Source: Chitinophaga deserti
GTDB taxonomy: Bacteria > Bacteroidota > Bacteroidia > Chitinophagales > Chitinophagaceae
DNA length: 64,000 nt
Reading direction: 5' to 3'
Assembly (NCBI RefSeq): GCF_003149455.1
Contig: NZ_QFFK01000003.1
Span: 588,697 to 652,696 of the forward strand
Both the position numbers and the translations under genes were made by a program. Positions 1 through 9,170 of this stretch are shown here, piece after piece. Within the stretch, counting starts at the first letter, position 1. Each line of letters starts with the position of its first letter. The notes under the pieces are model-generated. The model ran no database searches. It saw only the letters and a program-made list of their open reading frames with translations, and was not told the DNA's origin.

Positions 1-3000
1 TTCCGCTGCTGCTGGTAAGCTCGGGATCCACACTGCGGTTCTGCTGGTAAATGTTCCAGAGGTTACGGCCGTAGCCGGATACACGCACCTGCTGTATTGT
101 TTTATTGCGGAAAGGAATGGTATACCCTGCAGTGATCTCACGGAGCTTCACGTATGTAGCATCGAAGATGCTTTGCGTGGTTGGACCATTGGAATAACCC
201 AGCGCCCAGTTCTCTGCGGAAATACTGGTGGTGTTGGTTTTGGTATTGGAAACGGTGTAGCTGCCATCGGCATTGAAAGTAACATTACCGTTCACGCCGT
301 CAAGCACAAGCCCGTTTTCGCGGATACCGTTCTCTGCAGATTCTTTCAGCACACCGGTACGAACACCTACGCTGTAAGTCTGGGAGAAAACCTTGCCACC
401 TACGCGCCCGTCGATCAGGAAGCCTGCATCAAAACGTTTGTAAGTGAAATGGTTACCGATACCAAACTGCCACTTGGGAAGTACGCTTCCAAGGGGGCGC
501 ATCTGCTCTGTACGCAGGTAACCGCCGTTGGCTGCAATCACTTTATTACCCTGTGCATCGTACACGAAATCATAGCCCATCAGCTGACCGAAAGATTCTC
601 CTTCACGTGCTACCAGCGCAATAAGGCTGTTGGCATCGTTGATGGGGAAGCTGGTAACGCCCTGGGTAAGCTCTACCACTTCGTTCTTGTTGGATGACCA
701 GTTGAGGTTCACATCCCAGTTAAAATCTTTGGTGCTAATGGGTACCCCGGTAAGTGTTACTTCGAGGCCTTTGTTATTGATCTTACCTGCGTTAATGAAC
801 TTACTGTCGTATCCGAATGCGGTAGATGTGGGGATGTTGATGATCTGGTTGCGGCTGTCGTTGGTATATGCCGTAACATCCAGGCCCAGTCTGTTCTTCA
901 GAATCCTGAAGCTCACACCTGCTTCCAGTGAGGAAGTGATCTCCGGTTTCAGGCGGCTGTTGGCCAGTACGGAGGGGAGTTTATAACCGGGGTTGCCGTT
1001 AAACGACTGCACCGCTTCATACACCTGCTGTAACTGGTAAGGGTCTGTATCATTACCCACCTGCGCCCAGCTGAGGCGAACCTTCAACAGATCGAGCCAG
1101 GATGCGTTCTTGATACCCTCCAGCTCACTGACGATGAAGCTGGATGATACGGATGGGTAGGCGAAGGAGTTTTTATCCAGCGGAAGGGTAGAACTCCAGT
1201 CGTTCCGGATGGTACCATCGAGGAAGAGGAGGTTCTTATAACCCAGCGATACGCTACCGAAAAGCGAGTAAATGCTTTTGTGATAACGGTTCGATTCTAT
1301 CAATACGCTGTTTGCGTTCTTGAGGTTGTAATACAGGGGGATGATAAGGCCGCCCTGTGTGGTAGCGTTGGAAATAGTACGCTTCTGGTTCATGATGATA
1401 CCACCTGCGTAAGCGGAAAGCGACAGATCATTCCAGCGTTTATTTGCATTGGCGAGAAACTCGTAGTTGAACTCGCTGAATTTATTGTTGTATTCGATGT
1501 AGTTGCTCTGTGAGCGGGAATACACGGCGATACGGTCCTGGTAATCGTAGCCATACAGGTCAGCATTCACTTTGGAACTGAGGTTCAGCCAGCTGTTTAC
1601 TTCGTAGTTCAGCCCTACGTTACCGTAAAAGCGGTCGCGGTTCTCTTCGAGATAGCTTTCGTAGGCCGACCAGAAGGGGTTATCGATGTATTTGGTAGCA
1701 CGCCCTGCGGAAGTATTCTCCCAGGTGTTGCGGTTCCATGCACGGGGAGTACCATCGGCACGTTTGTAGTCGCGCAGCTTATCATAATCCACCTGTACCT
1801 GGCCCCACTGGAAAGCTTCCAGCATAATGCCACGGTTGGTGGCGCCGGTCCAGGGCCGCCCTGTGCTCTGGTTCTTCACATAGTTGAAATTACCTGTTGC
1901 GAGGAATTTCCCGAAGCGGTTGGAACCGGAGAAATTGATGGTGTTACGATGGAGTTTTGAATTGGGAGCAGTACCGCGAACCAGTTTGTTGGTATATGAG
2001 AGGCGGAATGTCTGCTTATCGTTACCGCCGCTCACGGCCACGTTGTTGGTGGTGGCGATGCCGGTGCGGAAGAAGTCGGTTGCATCATGCTCGGGATATA
2101 CCCAGGGCTGTGGGTTCAGGTAATCGGCCTGAAACTCAGGATCGAGGTTGTACCAGTGCAATACGGGAGTGCCGTCGAGCTTGGGGCCCCAGCTTTCGTC
2201 CATACCGTAATCCACGAGGTTATAGGTTTTACCGTTGATGGTGGCCGTCTGGAAAGTGTTGGCTTTACCACCACCGTAGAGCTTCTGGCGTTCGGGGAGG
2301 CGTACCACGCGCTCCAGTTCCACGCCGGAGTTGATGGTAACATCTAGGCCCTTGCCTTCTTTACCTTTTTTGGTGGTGATAACGATAACACCGTTGGCTG
2401 CGCGGGTGCCGTAGAGTGCCGCAGCAGCAGGACCTTTCAGTACGTTCACCGACTCAATATCATCCGGGTTCAGATCCTGGATGGTGTTGCCCACATCCTT
2501 ACCGGCAGAACCCTGAGCGGTGGTGCGGGTGTTCATATCGGAGTTATCGATGGTGATACCGTCGATCACGAAGAGGGGCTGGTTATTACCGGAGATGGAG
2601 TTGATACCACGAAGGAGAACGCGATTGGAGCCGCCCATGTTGCCGCCAACGGAGATCACCTGCAGGCCTGCCACTTTACCGGAAAGGGCGCCAATGGCGT
2701 TGGTAGGACGGGTTTGCAACTCTGCGCTCTTCACTTCCTGTACGGAGTACCCAAGTGCTTTTTTGGCGCGCGAAATACCCAGTGCGGTAACCACTACTTC
2801 CTGGAGTTGTTTATCGGCCGTGTGTAAAGTGGCGTTGATAACGCTTCTTCCATCTATAGGCAGCACCACCGTTTCCATGCCTATGAGGCGGAACGATACG
2901 GCGGTGGCGGTATCGGGGATGGATAAGCTGTAAGTACCGTCAGAAGCCGACATGGTGCCGGAGGAGGTACCAGCGATAAAAACGGTTACCCCTGGGAGGG

Positions 3001-3106
3001 GCTGGCCATCACCGGAACTCACTTTTCCGGAGATCTTCCTGCTTTGTGCGAATGTAGTCAGGCTCGTTAGCAGCATAAGCAGGGTAAGCTTGTATAAATT
3101 TGACAT
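1..3106 (-). CDS. SusC/RagA family TonB-linked outer membrane protein (partial, C-terminus off window)
   Basis: This is the TonB-dependent outer-membrane transporter of a Sus-like nutrient uptake pair. I read about 1035 codons on the minus strand from the ATG at 3106; the reading frame runs off the left edge, so the C-terminal part of the barrel is missing. The product starts with a signal peptide (about residues 1-21, ending TTFAQS). A carboxypeptidase-like regulatory beta-sandwich follows (about 22-100), then the LQEVVVTALG segment that precedes the plug. The plug domain carries the family hallmark GVIVITTKKG near residue 235, and the rest is aromatic-rich barrel sequence. A SusD partner would be expected just left of the window. 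The substrate cannot be told from this sequence. No regulator is adjacent; upstream is a long gene-free region. Confidence 0.93.
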   Translation of the reverse strand, partial: MSNLYKLTLLMLLTSLTTFAQSRKISGKVSSGDGQPLPGVTVFIAGTSSGTMSASDGTYSLSIPDTATAVSFRLIGMETVVLPIDGRSVINATLHTADKQLQEVVVTALGISRAKKALGYSVQEVKSAELQTRPTNAIGALSGKVAGLQVISVGGNMGGSNRVLLRGINSISGNNQPLFVIDGITIDNSDMNTRTTAQGSAGKDVGNTIQDLNPDDIESVNVLKGPAAAALYGTRAANGVIVITTKKGKEGKGLDVTINSGVELERVVRLPERQKLYGGGKANTFQTATINGKTYNLVDYGMDESWGPKLDGTPVLHWYNLDPEFQADYLNPQPWVYPEHDATDFFRTGIATTNNVAVSGGNDKQTFRLSYTNKLVRGTAPNSKLHRNTINFSGSNRFGKFLATGNFNYVKNQSTGRPWTGATNRGIMLEAFQWGQVQVDYDKLRDYKRADGTPRAWNRNTWENTSAGRATKYIDNPFWSAYESYLEENRDRFYGNVGLNYEVNSWLNLSSKVNADLYGYDYQDRIAVYSRSQSNYIEYNNKFSEFNYEFLANANKRWNDLSLSAYAGGIIMNQKRTISNATTQGGLIIPLYYNLKNANSVLIESNRYHKSIYSLFGSVSLGYKNLLFLDGTIRNDWSSTLPLDKNSFAYPSVSSSFIVSELEGIKNASWLDLLKVRLSWAQVGNDTDPYQLQQVYEAVQSFNGNPGYKLPSVLANSRLKPEITSSLEAGVSFRILKNRLGLDVTAYTNDSRNQIINIPTSTAFGYDSKFINAGKINNKGLEVTLTGVPISTKDFNWDVNLNWSSNKNEVVELTQGVTSFPINDANSLIALVAREGESFGQLMGYDFVYDAQGNKVIAANGGYLRTEQMRPLGSVLPKWQFGIGNHFTYKRFDAGFLIDGRVGGKVFSQTYSVGVRTGVLKESAENGIRENGLVLDGVNGNVTFNADGSYTVSNTKTNTTSISAENWALGYSNGPTTQSIFDATYVKLREITAGYTIPFRNKTIQQVRVSGYGRNLWNIYQQNRSVDPELTSSSG

Positions 3107-3704
3107 GTTTTTACCCTATTAATTTTATAGACTATATAGGGTGCGAAGGTATTGGATGTGTTAAGAAAAACCTAATAAATTTTAGTTATAGGGCATATAG
3201 ATAAGTTAAAACGGCTGTTGGCAGTGGGTTTCACGCTGGAGAAAATTGTAGCACCCGGGATTTGTGCAATCATCTTTTGGAAAGATTAGCGTCCGGAATG
3301 TATCGCAAACCACTATTTGGTAAGTAATCCTTACGGTATTTTGTTATTGTCATCACCTCCTGAGCTGTACACGCATTGCTACATCCGCTGACCTCCTTCC
3401 TGATTGGAGCCTCCCCTATTATTTAATACGGCCCGGTATAGGTCGCTTTCTTATTATAAACCCGTATTGCGGGTAATGCTATCGGGCCCACAGGCTGTAC
3501 TCCGCAGAAGAGGTTCTCCTGGGGTAAAAAGTCAGGGCCTGAAGGTTACAGGTTCAGTACCTCATCCTGATTCTCTTCTCCCTGAGCAGGAATTGTTATC
3601 AACATCCCTTCTCATTTGTCAAGATTTTGGAGGCATCTGTAATGCATGCCCCTACCAGGTAAATGCAGGGCTAAAGCACATTTAACCCGAACATACAGGG
3701 GAGA
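3107..3704. other. Gene-free region upstream of susC
   Basis: About 600 bases without a credible gene. The first 90 bases are AT-rich and must hold the susC promoter and leader; a poor -7-like TACCTTCG is visible on the minus strand but no clear -33 element. One open frame of 93 codons (3404-3685) has no codon bias, start context or recognisable motif, and I do not call it. I saw no tRNA or riboswitch pattern. Confidence 0.6.
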
Positions 3705-3825
3705 TAAGCCGCCCTTAAGCCGCCTATAAGCCGCCCATATCCCGCCCATAAGCCGCCCCTATATAGAGGCGGCTTATCCCCGGCTTATCCCCGGATTAAC
3801 TACGGTTTATATGCGGCTATACATA
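3705..3825. repeat. 11-bp phased repeat array A (inverts strand mid-array)
   Basis: Eleven consecutive units keep an exact 11-bp register. Units 1-5 (3705-3759) are variants of TAAGCCGCCCN. Unit 6 (3760-3770) is TATATAGAGGC. Units 7 and 8 are both GGCTTATCCCC, and units 9-11 decay from it (GGATTAACTAC, GGTTTATATGC, GGCTATACATA). Units 7-11 resemble the reverse complement of units 1-5, so the array changes orientation without losing pitch. The switch creates a perfect dyad, ATAAGCCGCC / GGCGGCTTAT, with a 10-base loop (3748-3777). Two other arrays in this window (25.3 and 49.2 kb) share the pitch but not the sequence. Confidence 0.9.
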
Positions 3826-3865
3826 CTTGTACACTTACTATATACATAACGCTACCCAGTTGTAT

Positions 3866-4090
3866 TCACGGGGCAGCCGGGAATTCCGGGTTTGCGGGGG
3901 AAGTGCAGGGATGCGTGGAACCGGGAAACGGGGACGGATATGGATATAGAAGGACGGGAATCTGCGGGTCAGGAAGGACTGGTTTGGAGGTGGGAAGACG
4001 GGTATTCCGAATGTAGGGTGAACGGGGATGGACTTGATAGAAGGGGGATGAGGAAATGTGGTAAGGGGCAGTTGCTGTTAGGTTGCGGGT
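3866..4090. other. G-rich, strand-biased intergenic stretch with weak 11-bp GG phasing
   Basis: Directly after array A the plus strand becomes strongly G-rich and C-poor for about 220 bases, full of GGGA, CGGG and GGAT words. Cut at 11-bp steps from 3870, the last half of most units is rich in GG. This looks like a very decayed continuation of the 11-bp array, but the match is loose and could be composition alone. Frames open across it (3866-4111 minus, 3892-4200 plus) give low-complexity Pro- or Gly-rich translations, and I do not call them genes. Confidence 0.4.
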
Positions 4091-4095
4091 ATAAA

Positions 4096-4127
4096 AAAAT
4101 CCCTCCGGCATACACCGGAGGGATTTT
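4096..4127 (-). terminator. rpsA terminator
   Basis: Perfect 13-bp stem AAAATCCCTCCGG / CCGGAGGGATTTT with a CATACA loop. On the minus strand it is followed by a T-run (the A-run at 4093-4099). It lies 20 bases beyond the rpsA stop. Confidence 0.92.
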
Positions 4128-4147
4128 ATCTTATGAGAACAATTCTA

Positions 4148-6046
4148 CTACTCGGCTTTCTTTTCTTCGCCGCCTTCGGATTGTTTCAGTTTTTCTCTGA
4201 GTTCAGCAAGCGCGCCCAGGTCGCCCAGGGTGGCTTTTTCTACCTTAGACTGGATGTTTTTCACAGTCTTGCGGGTTTTTTCAGCGTCAGCACGTTTTTC
4301 TTTGATGATAGCATCTTTTTCTTCGGCTTTCACTTGTTCCCAAACCTTGGTATGAGAAACCAGAATGCGTTTTTCGTTGCGATCGAATTCGATGATCTGG
4401 AATTCTTTCACGTCTTCAACAGCGATTGGTTTTTCATCTTCGGTGCGCAGGTGACGGGCGGGAGCGTAAGCTTCCAGGCCGTATTGCAGTTGCACGGTAG
4501 CGCCTTTGTCATCTTTCTTCACTACGGTACCCTCGTGGATAGAACCGATCGGGAAGATGGTTTCGAAGGTGTTCCAGGGATCTTCTTCGATCTGTTTGTG
4601 ACCGAGGGAGAGCTTACGGTTGTCCTTATCGATACCGAGGATTACTACTTCGATCTCGCTGCCCACTTTCGTGTACTCGGAGGGGTGGTTGAAGCGTTTG
4701 ATCCAGCTGAGGTCGGAGATGTGGATCATACCGCCGATACCGGTTTCCAGTTCTACGAATACGCCATAGGGAGTGATGTTTTTCACGATACCTTTATGAC
4801 GGCTTTCGAGCGGGAATTTGGTTTCGATAGTAGACCAGGGATCTTCGGTCAGTTGTTTGATAGAGAGCGACATTTTACGCTCGTCTTTGCTGAGGGTAAC
4901 CACCACTGCTTCGTATTCTTCGCCCAATTTGAAGAATTCTTTCGCGTTGATGGGGGTAGAAGCCCAGGAGATCTCGGATACGTGTACCAGGCCTTCCACA
5001 CCGGGGAGGATTTCCAGGAATGCACCGTAATCTTCGATGTTTACCACTTTGCCTTTTACTTTGGCTCCTTCGGAGATAGTAGCAGGCAGGGTATCCCAAG
5101 GATGGGGAGTCAGTTGTTTGTAACCCAGGGAGATACGTTTCTTCTCGTCGTCGAAGTCGAGAACAACCACGTTGATCTTCTGGTCCATCTGCAGTACTTC
5201 GCTCGGATGGCTGATGCGGCCCCAGCTGATATCGGTGATATACAGCAGACCGTCCAGACCGCCCAGGTCGATGAACGCACCGAAATCGGTGATGTTCTTG
5301 ATAGTACCTTCCAGCACCTGGCCTTTTTCCAGTTTGCTAATGATGTCAACACGCTGCTGCTCGATATCGGATTCGATGAGCGCTTTGTGAGAAACCACTG
5401 CGTTGCGGATAGCCTCGTTCACTTTCACAACCTTGAATTCCATGGTTTTGCCCACGAACTGGTCGTAATCGGTAACAGGTTTCACGTCGATCTGAGAACC
5501 CGGCAGGAATGTTTCCATACCGTAAACGTCCACGATCAGGCCGCCTTTGGTTTTGCTGGTAACAGTACCAGTAACCACTTCGCCGGTTTTGTAAACTTCC
5601 ACGATACGTTCCCATGCACGTTGCATGCGCGCTTGTTTGCGGCTCAGGTGCAGGTTGCCATCGCGGTCTTCTTTCTCAACTACCAGTACTTCCACTTCGT
5701 CGCCGATTTTCAGGCCGGGAAGGTCACGGAATTCGTTGAAGGAAATCAAACCGTCGGATTTGAATCCGATGTTGATCACCACGTCGGTTTTGGTCATACC
5801 AACGATAGTACCCATCAGCAGGCTGTTCTCGTCGAACACTTTGAAGGTACCGTCGTAAGTAGCATCATATTTCGCTTTTTCTTCAGCAGAATAAGATGTT
5901 ACGTTACGTTTGTCCACGCTCCAGTCGAAATCATCGTGGGCGGTTTCCACAACAGGGGCCTTTTTTGTCGCTGTTTCTGCCACAGCCGCAGCTGCAGGAG
6001 CCTGTTGCTCAGCGTTTTGTTCGTTAATAATGTTGTTTTCTTCCAA
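4148..6046 (-). CDS. rpsA: 30S ribosomal protein S1
   Basis: Ribosomal protein S1 binds mRNA on the 30S subunit and assists initiation. The protein (632 aa from the start chosen here) has an Ala/Gln-rich acidic N-terminus and then six S1 OB-fold repeats. They are recognisable by segments such as VVTGTVTSKTKGGLIVDVYG, GTIKNITDFGAFIDLGG and GIVKNITPYGVFVELETG. The first two are divergent, as usual for S1. A longer frame begins at an ATG at 6097, but that ATG lies inside the promoter (-33 TTG at 6097-6095, -7 TATCTTTG at 6074-6067). I therefore choose the TTG at 6046, giving an N-terminus reading EENNIINEQNAEQ. This leaves a leader of about 15 bases. The gene appears monocistronic, with its own promoter and terminator. 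Confidence 0.95.
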   Translation of the reverse strand: MEENNIINEQNAEQQAPAAAAVAETATKKAPVVETAHDDFDWSVDKRNVTSYSAEEKAKYDATYDGTFKVFDENSLLMGTIVGMTKTDVVINIGFKSDGLISFNEFRDLPGLKIGDEVEVLVVEKEDRDGNLHLSRKQARMQRAWERIVEVYKTGEVVTGTVTSKTKGGLIVDVYGMETFLPGSQIDVKPVTDYDQFVGKTMEFKVVKVNEAIRNAVVSHKALIESDIEQQRVDIISKLEKGQVLEGTIKNITDFGAFIDLGGLDGLLYITDISWGRISHPSEVLQMDQKINVVVLDFDDEKKRISLGYKQLTPHPWDTLPATISEGAKVKGKVVNIEDYGAFLEILPGVEGLVHVSEISWASTPINAKEFFKLGEEYEAVVVTLSKDERKMSLSIKQLTEDPWSTIETKFPLESRHKGIVKNITPYGVFVELETGIGGMIHISDLSWIKRFNHPSEYTKVGSEIEVVILGIDKDNRKLSLGHKQIEEDPWNTFETIFPIGSIHEGTVVKKDDKGATVQLQYGLEAYAPARHLRTEDEKPIAVEDVKEFQIIEFDRNEKRILVSHTKVWEQVKAEEKDAIIKEKRADAEKTRKTVKNIQSKVEKATLGDLGALAELREKLKQSEGGEEKKAE

Positions 6047-6066
6047 AATATAAAGTTTTAAGGGGG

Positions 6067-6097
6067 CAAAGATACGATAAATCTCCCTTTGAGGCAA
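6067..6097 (-). promoter_or_regulatory. rpsA promoter
   Basis: On the minus strand, TTG (6097-6095), 20 bases, then TATCTTTG (6074-6067). This matches the Bacteroidota primary-sigma pattern TTG-N19/20-TAnnTTTG. Transcription should start near 6062. Confidence 0.75.
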
Positions 6098-6231
6098 CTT
6101 TATTTGGTCAAAAGTGTTATTGAAAATGAGGGCTTTATGTATACAATGCCCAATTATCCGTTTCTTCCCAAAAAATGGAAAATTGGCTGTGGGAAAGGCC
6201 GGCGAGCATTTTTTTTCCTTAATTTTCCGGT

Positions 6232-7131
6232 ATGAACGGATCTACATTCAAAGCGGACATTAAATACTGGCTGAAACAGGAAAATACGGTTAACCATCTG
6301 ATGATCATTAACATAGCCGTATTCCTCATCGTCAGCATAGTACGGCTGTTCGCCTTCTTCGGCACTCCCTTCGCCACCCCGGCCTTCAATTTCATGGTTA
6401 ATAACCTGTCCCTGCATGTAGACGGTACCCTGCTTTACAAACCATGGGGGCTTATCACCTACATGTTCTTCCACGTTCACTGGATACATATTCTCTTCAA
6501 TATGCTGACCTTCTTCTGGTTCGGCAACCTCTTCCGTTCAGAACTGGGTAACCGCCGCGTACTCCCCCTCTACCTCCTTGCCGGCATCTTCGGGGGATTA
6601 CTCTACGTTGCCGCCTATAACATCTTCCCGCAATCCCCCTACCTCGGCGGCCCCATGATCGGTGCATCGGGCGCCACCATGGCATTCCTCATCGCCAGCG
6701 CCACCCTTATGCCCAATATGGAAATCGGCATCCTCGTAGGGCATGTAAAACTGAAATGGCTCGCTATCGCAGTACTGGTCATTAACCTTATTACCGTTCC
6801 CGAAGGCAACGTCGGTGGCATCCTCGCCCACTTCGGCGGCGCCCTCTTCGGCTTCGGATACATCCGCATCCTCAAATCCTCCGGCACCGACCTTTGCGCC
6901 CCCCTCATGAAACTGTTCGATAATCTCAATAATCTCTTCAGCCGCAGCAAAAGCTCCCCCTCCCGGTCCTTCAAACCTAAAAAATCACCCCTCCGCGTTG
7001 TCCGCAACCCGTCAGACGCATCCCATGCCTCCCGGCTCGATCAGCTGCTGGATAAGATCTCGGAAAAAGGGTATAATAGTCTTACCACCGAAGAAAAGCA
7101 GTGGCTCCGCCAGTACAGCAACGAAAAGTAA
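6232..7131 (+). CDS. Rhomboid family intramembrane serine protease
   Basis: Polytopic inner-membrane serine protease that cleaves transmembrane substrates. The catalytic serine is S147 in IGASGAT (GxSG motif), and the catalytic histidine is H200 in AHFGGALFG on a later helix. The HVHWIHILFNM segment near residue 81-91 is the conserved loop-1/TM2 His-Asn region. About six membrane helices occupy residues 22-215. A basic, soluble tail (about 225-299) ends in a small helical module, LLDKISEKGYNSLTTEEKQW, of the kind seen at the C-terminus of many Bacteroidota rhomboids. The substrate is unknown. The gene is divergent from rpsA. Confidence 0.92.
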   Translation: MNGSTFKADIKYWLKQENTVNHLMIINIAVFLIVSIVRLFAFFGTPFATPAFNFMVNNLSLHVDGTLLYKPWGLITYMFFHVHWIHILFNMLTFFWFGNLFRSELGNRRVLPLYLLAGIFGGLLYVAAYNIFPQSPYLGGPMIGASGATMAFLIASATLMPNMEIGILVGHVKLKWLAIAVLVINLITVPEGNVGGILAHFGGALFGFGYIRILKSSGTDLCAPLMKLFDNLNNLFSRSKSSPSRSFKPKKSPLRVVRNPSDASHASRLDQLLDKISEKGYNSLTTEEKQWLRQYSNEK

Positions 7132-7203
7132 CCGTTTAACATCCGATTAACCAGTAGTTCCCGGGAGATACGTACATTCCGGTAATAAAAATCCCGTTGT
7201 CCC

Positions 7204-8892
7204 ATGTCCGTTCAGACGATGGTCCGATCGGCCGGCAAACTGATAAAAACGATAATAAAAACGGGGACCAGAGGCCTGCATGATGAAGCCGCCATCCAGA
7301 GCGTCGTGTTAGTCAACAGCCTTAGCGTAGCACTTAGCCTGCTCGTGCTATTGATAGGTCCTTTCTTTTATTTGCTGACCGGCAACCCCTACATCGTATA
7401 TCCTGCCCTTGCGGAATGCATCATTGCCGCTCTTCCTTTATATTTAAATTACACCAACCGCCATACCACCGCCGCACTCGTCACCTTCCTCAATCAATGT
7501 TCCGCCGTACTGTATTTCGGGCTTGCTTTGGGCGATGTGTTGCTCCTGCAGCTCATGGTTGTTTTCCTTATCGCTGTCACCTTCCTTATTTTTAAAAAGC
7601 CCCGCATCCGCCGCTTCTGCCTCCTTACCGCCGTTGCCGTACTCATTACCCTCGAAGCAGGGCATTACTTCCATATCGGCCAGTTCATTTACCTGGATCC
7701 CCAAACCGCGGCCATCTTCCGCTGGTGCTCCATGGCCGGTATGCTTACCCTGATCGTATTAACGGGCAAACATTATGTCCGCAGCAGCGATTTCCGCCGC
7801 ATCTTCCTTTACCAGATCACCCACGAGCTGCGTACACCGCTCAATGCCGTTATGCTGGCAGGGCAGCTTATCAAAAGGGAACTCACCTTTAAACCCGATG
7901 CCCGGCGTATTGCCGCATTAACCGACCATTTGCTGGCAGCGGGTAACAGTGCCGATAATATCCTTGGCAACGTACTTCAACTCGCCCGCAGTGAATCCGG
8001 CAGGCACGATGCCTCACAGGCATGTTCCATCGAAGTATTCCCGTTCTTTTCCCAGATCGTTCAGCTCCATGCCGTGATCGCGCAATACAGCAGCATGTCT
8101 CTCCGCCTGAGTGTGGAAAATATGCCGCCCTTCATTTCAGCAGACCCCGCCAAGCTGCATGTTATCACCGGCAACCTGCTGGCCCATGCCATTCAGTTTG
8201 CGGACCGCAACAGTGAAGTAGGCGTGCTGGTACGCCGCGCGGGCGACCGCTGGGAGATCCGCGTCAGCAACGCAGGGCCGGGTATCACCGATGAGCAACT
8301 GGAGCATGTGTTTGAGCCATTCGTTACGCAGGGCAACCTCCAGGTGGAAGGTACCGGCCTAGGACTGTTCATCACCCGTGCCAAAACCCTTTCCATGGGT
8401 GGCCGCATTAATGTGGAAAACCAGCCGGGCGAGCGCACCACCTTCATCGTTTCCCTCCCCCTCATCACAACTGCCCCCGGCACCACGCCCAGCCTCCTGC
8501 CCGATTCCGGAACGGCAGACGAAGCTCTGAACCTCCATGTGCTCATCGCAGACGATAATGACATGAACAACCTGCTCCTCGCTAAATTCCTGCGCCGTAT
8601 GGGCTGCAGGGTATCCATGGCGGTAAACGGACTGGAAGCACTCCGCCAGGCAGCACATGCCACGCCCGACGTCATCATCCTCGATTACCACATGCCCGTT
8701 ATGGATGGGAAAGAAGTGCTGGAAAAAGTAAGGGAAGAAGCGAGCCTCAAACATATCCCCGTTATCATGGCCACGGCCGATGCATACCATTCCACCCGCC
8801 AGCTGCTCATGGATGCCGGCGCCACCGCCTTCCTCCAGAAACCCATCAGCTTCGGTATGCTGCAGCAAACCCTCCAGGCCTGCCTGAAATAA
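7204..8892 (+). CDS. Hybrid sensor histidine kinase / response regulator
   Basis: Membrane hybrid kinase of 562 aa. Residues about 33-190 form roughly six hydrophobic helices with no obvious periplasmic sensor domain. The H-box is YQITHELRTPLNAV with phospho-acceptor H207. The HATPase has its N-box around N324 (VITGNLLAHAI), G1 at VSNAGPGI and G2 at GTGLGLFIT. A C-terminal receiver (about 444-562) has acidic pocket residues in IADDND, phospho-acceptor D494 in LDYHMP and the conserved lysine K546 in LQKP. No HTH output domain is present, so it must signal to another protein or act by phosphotransfer. The gene lies 72 bases after the rhomboid gene on the same strand. The signal is unknown. Confidence 0.9.
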   Translation: MSVQTMVRSAGKLIKTIIKTGTRGLHDEAAIQSVVLVNSLSVALSLLVLLIGPFFYLLTGNPYIVYPALAECIIAALPLYLNYTNRHTTAALVTFLNQCSAVLYFGLALGDVLLLQLMVVFLIAVTFLIFKKPRIRRFCLLTAVAVLITLEAGHYFHIGQFIYLDPQTAAIFRWCSMAGMLTLIVLTGKHYVRSSDFRRIFLYQITHELRTPLNAVMLAGQLIKRELTFKPDARRIAALTDHLLAAGNSADNILGNVLQLARSESGRHDASQACSIEVFPFFSQIVQLHAVIAQYSSMSLRLSVENMPPFISADPAKLHVITGNLLAHAIQFADRNSEVGVLVRRAGDRWEIRVSNAGPGITDEQLEHVFEPFVTQGNLQVEGTGLGLFITRAKTLSMGGRINVENQPGERTTFIVSLPLITTAPGTTPSLLPDSGTADEALNLHVLIADDNDMNNLLLAKFLRRMGCRVSMAVNGLEALRQAAHATPDVIILDYHMPVMDGKEVLEKVREEASLKHIPVIMATADAYHSTRQLLMDAGATAFLQKPISFGMLQQTLQACLK

Positions 8893-9170
8893 AAAAGCCC
8901 CGGAGAACCGGGACCTTACTTCAGATCATTTATCAGTAAACGTAAAATCCAATTTTCATCTGCTGCCATGGCAACGGACGGTTAAACCCATGCACTTATC
9001 AGCAGCCCCAACAAGATACAGGCCTTCCCTCCTGAATCATACCCCGCTGCACACAAAAGACCGCAATGGGAGATTTTTCTCCGGCTTACCGGCGGGAATT
9101 GTCTGCCTTACGTCAGGCAACAGCGGTGAATCCCGCTATGAAATGCCTATCTTTGCCTATCGTATAAGCC

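Noticed and set aside
3404..3685. 93-codon frame in the intergenic region
   Set aside because: No motif, poor start context and composition of non-coding DNA.
4133..6061. Open frame of 642 codons on the plus strand opposite rpsA
   Set aside because: It is the antisense of rpsA, has Phe/Val/His-rich composition without any domain, and runs against a well-supported S1 gene. Similar antisense frames opposite nosZ (34937-36670), clpC (20197-21693) and the TPR kinase (11911-13155) have the same cause: codon bias of the sense gene.
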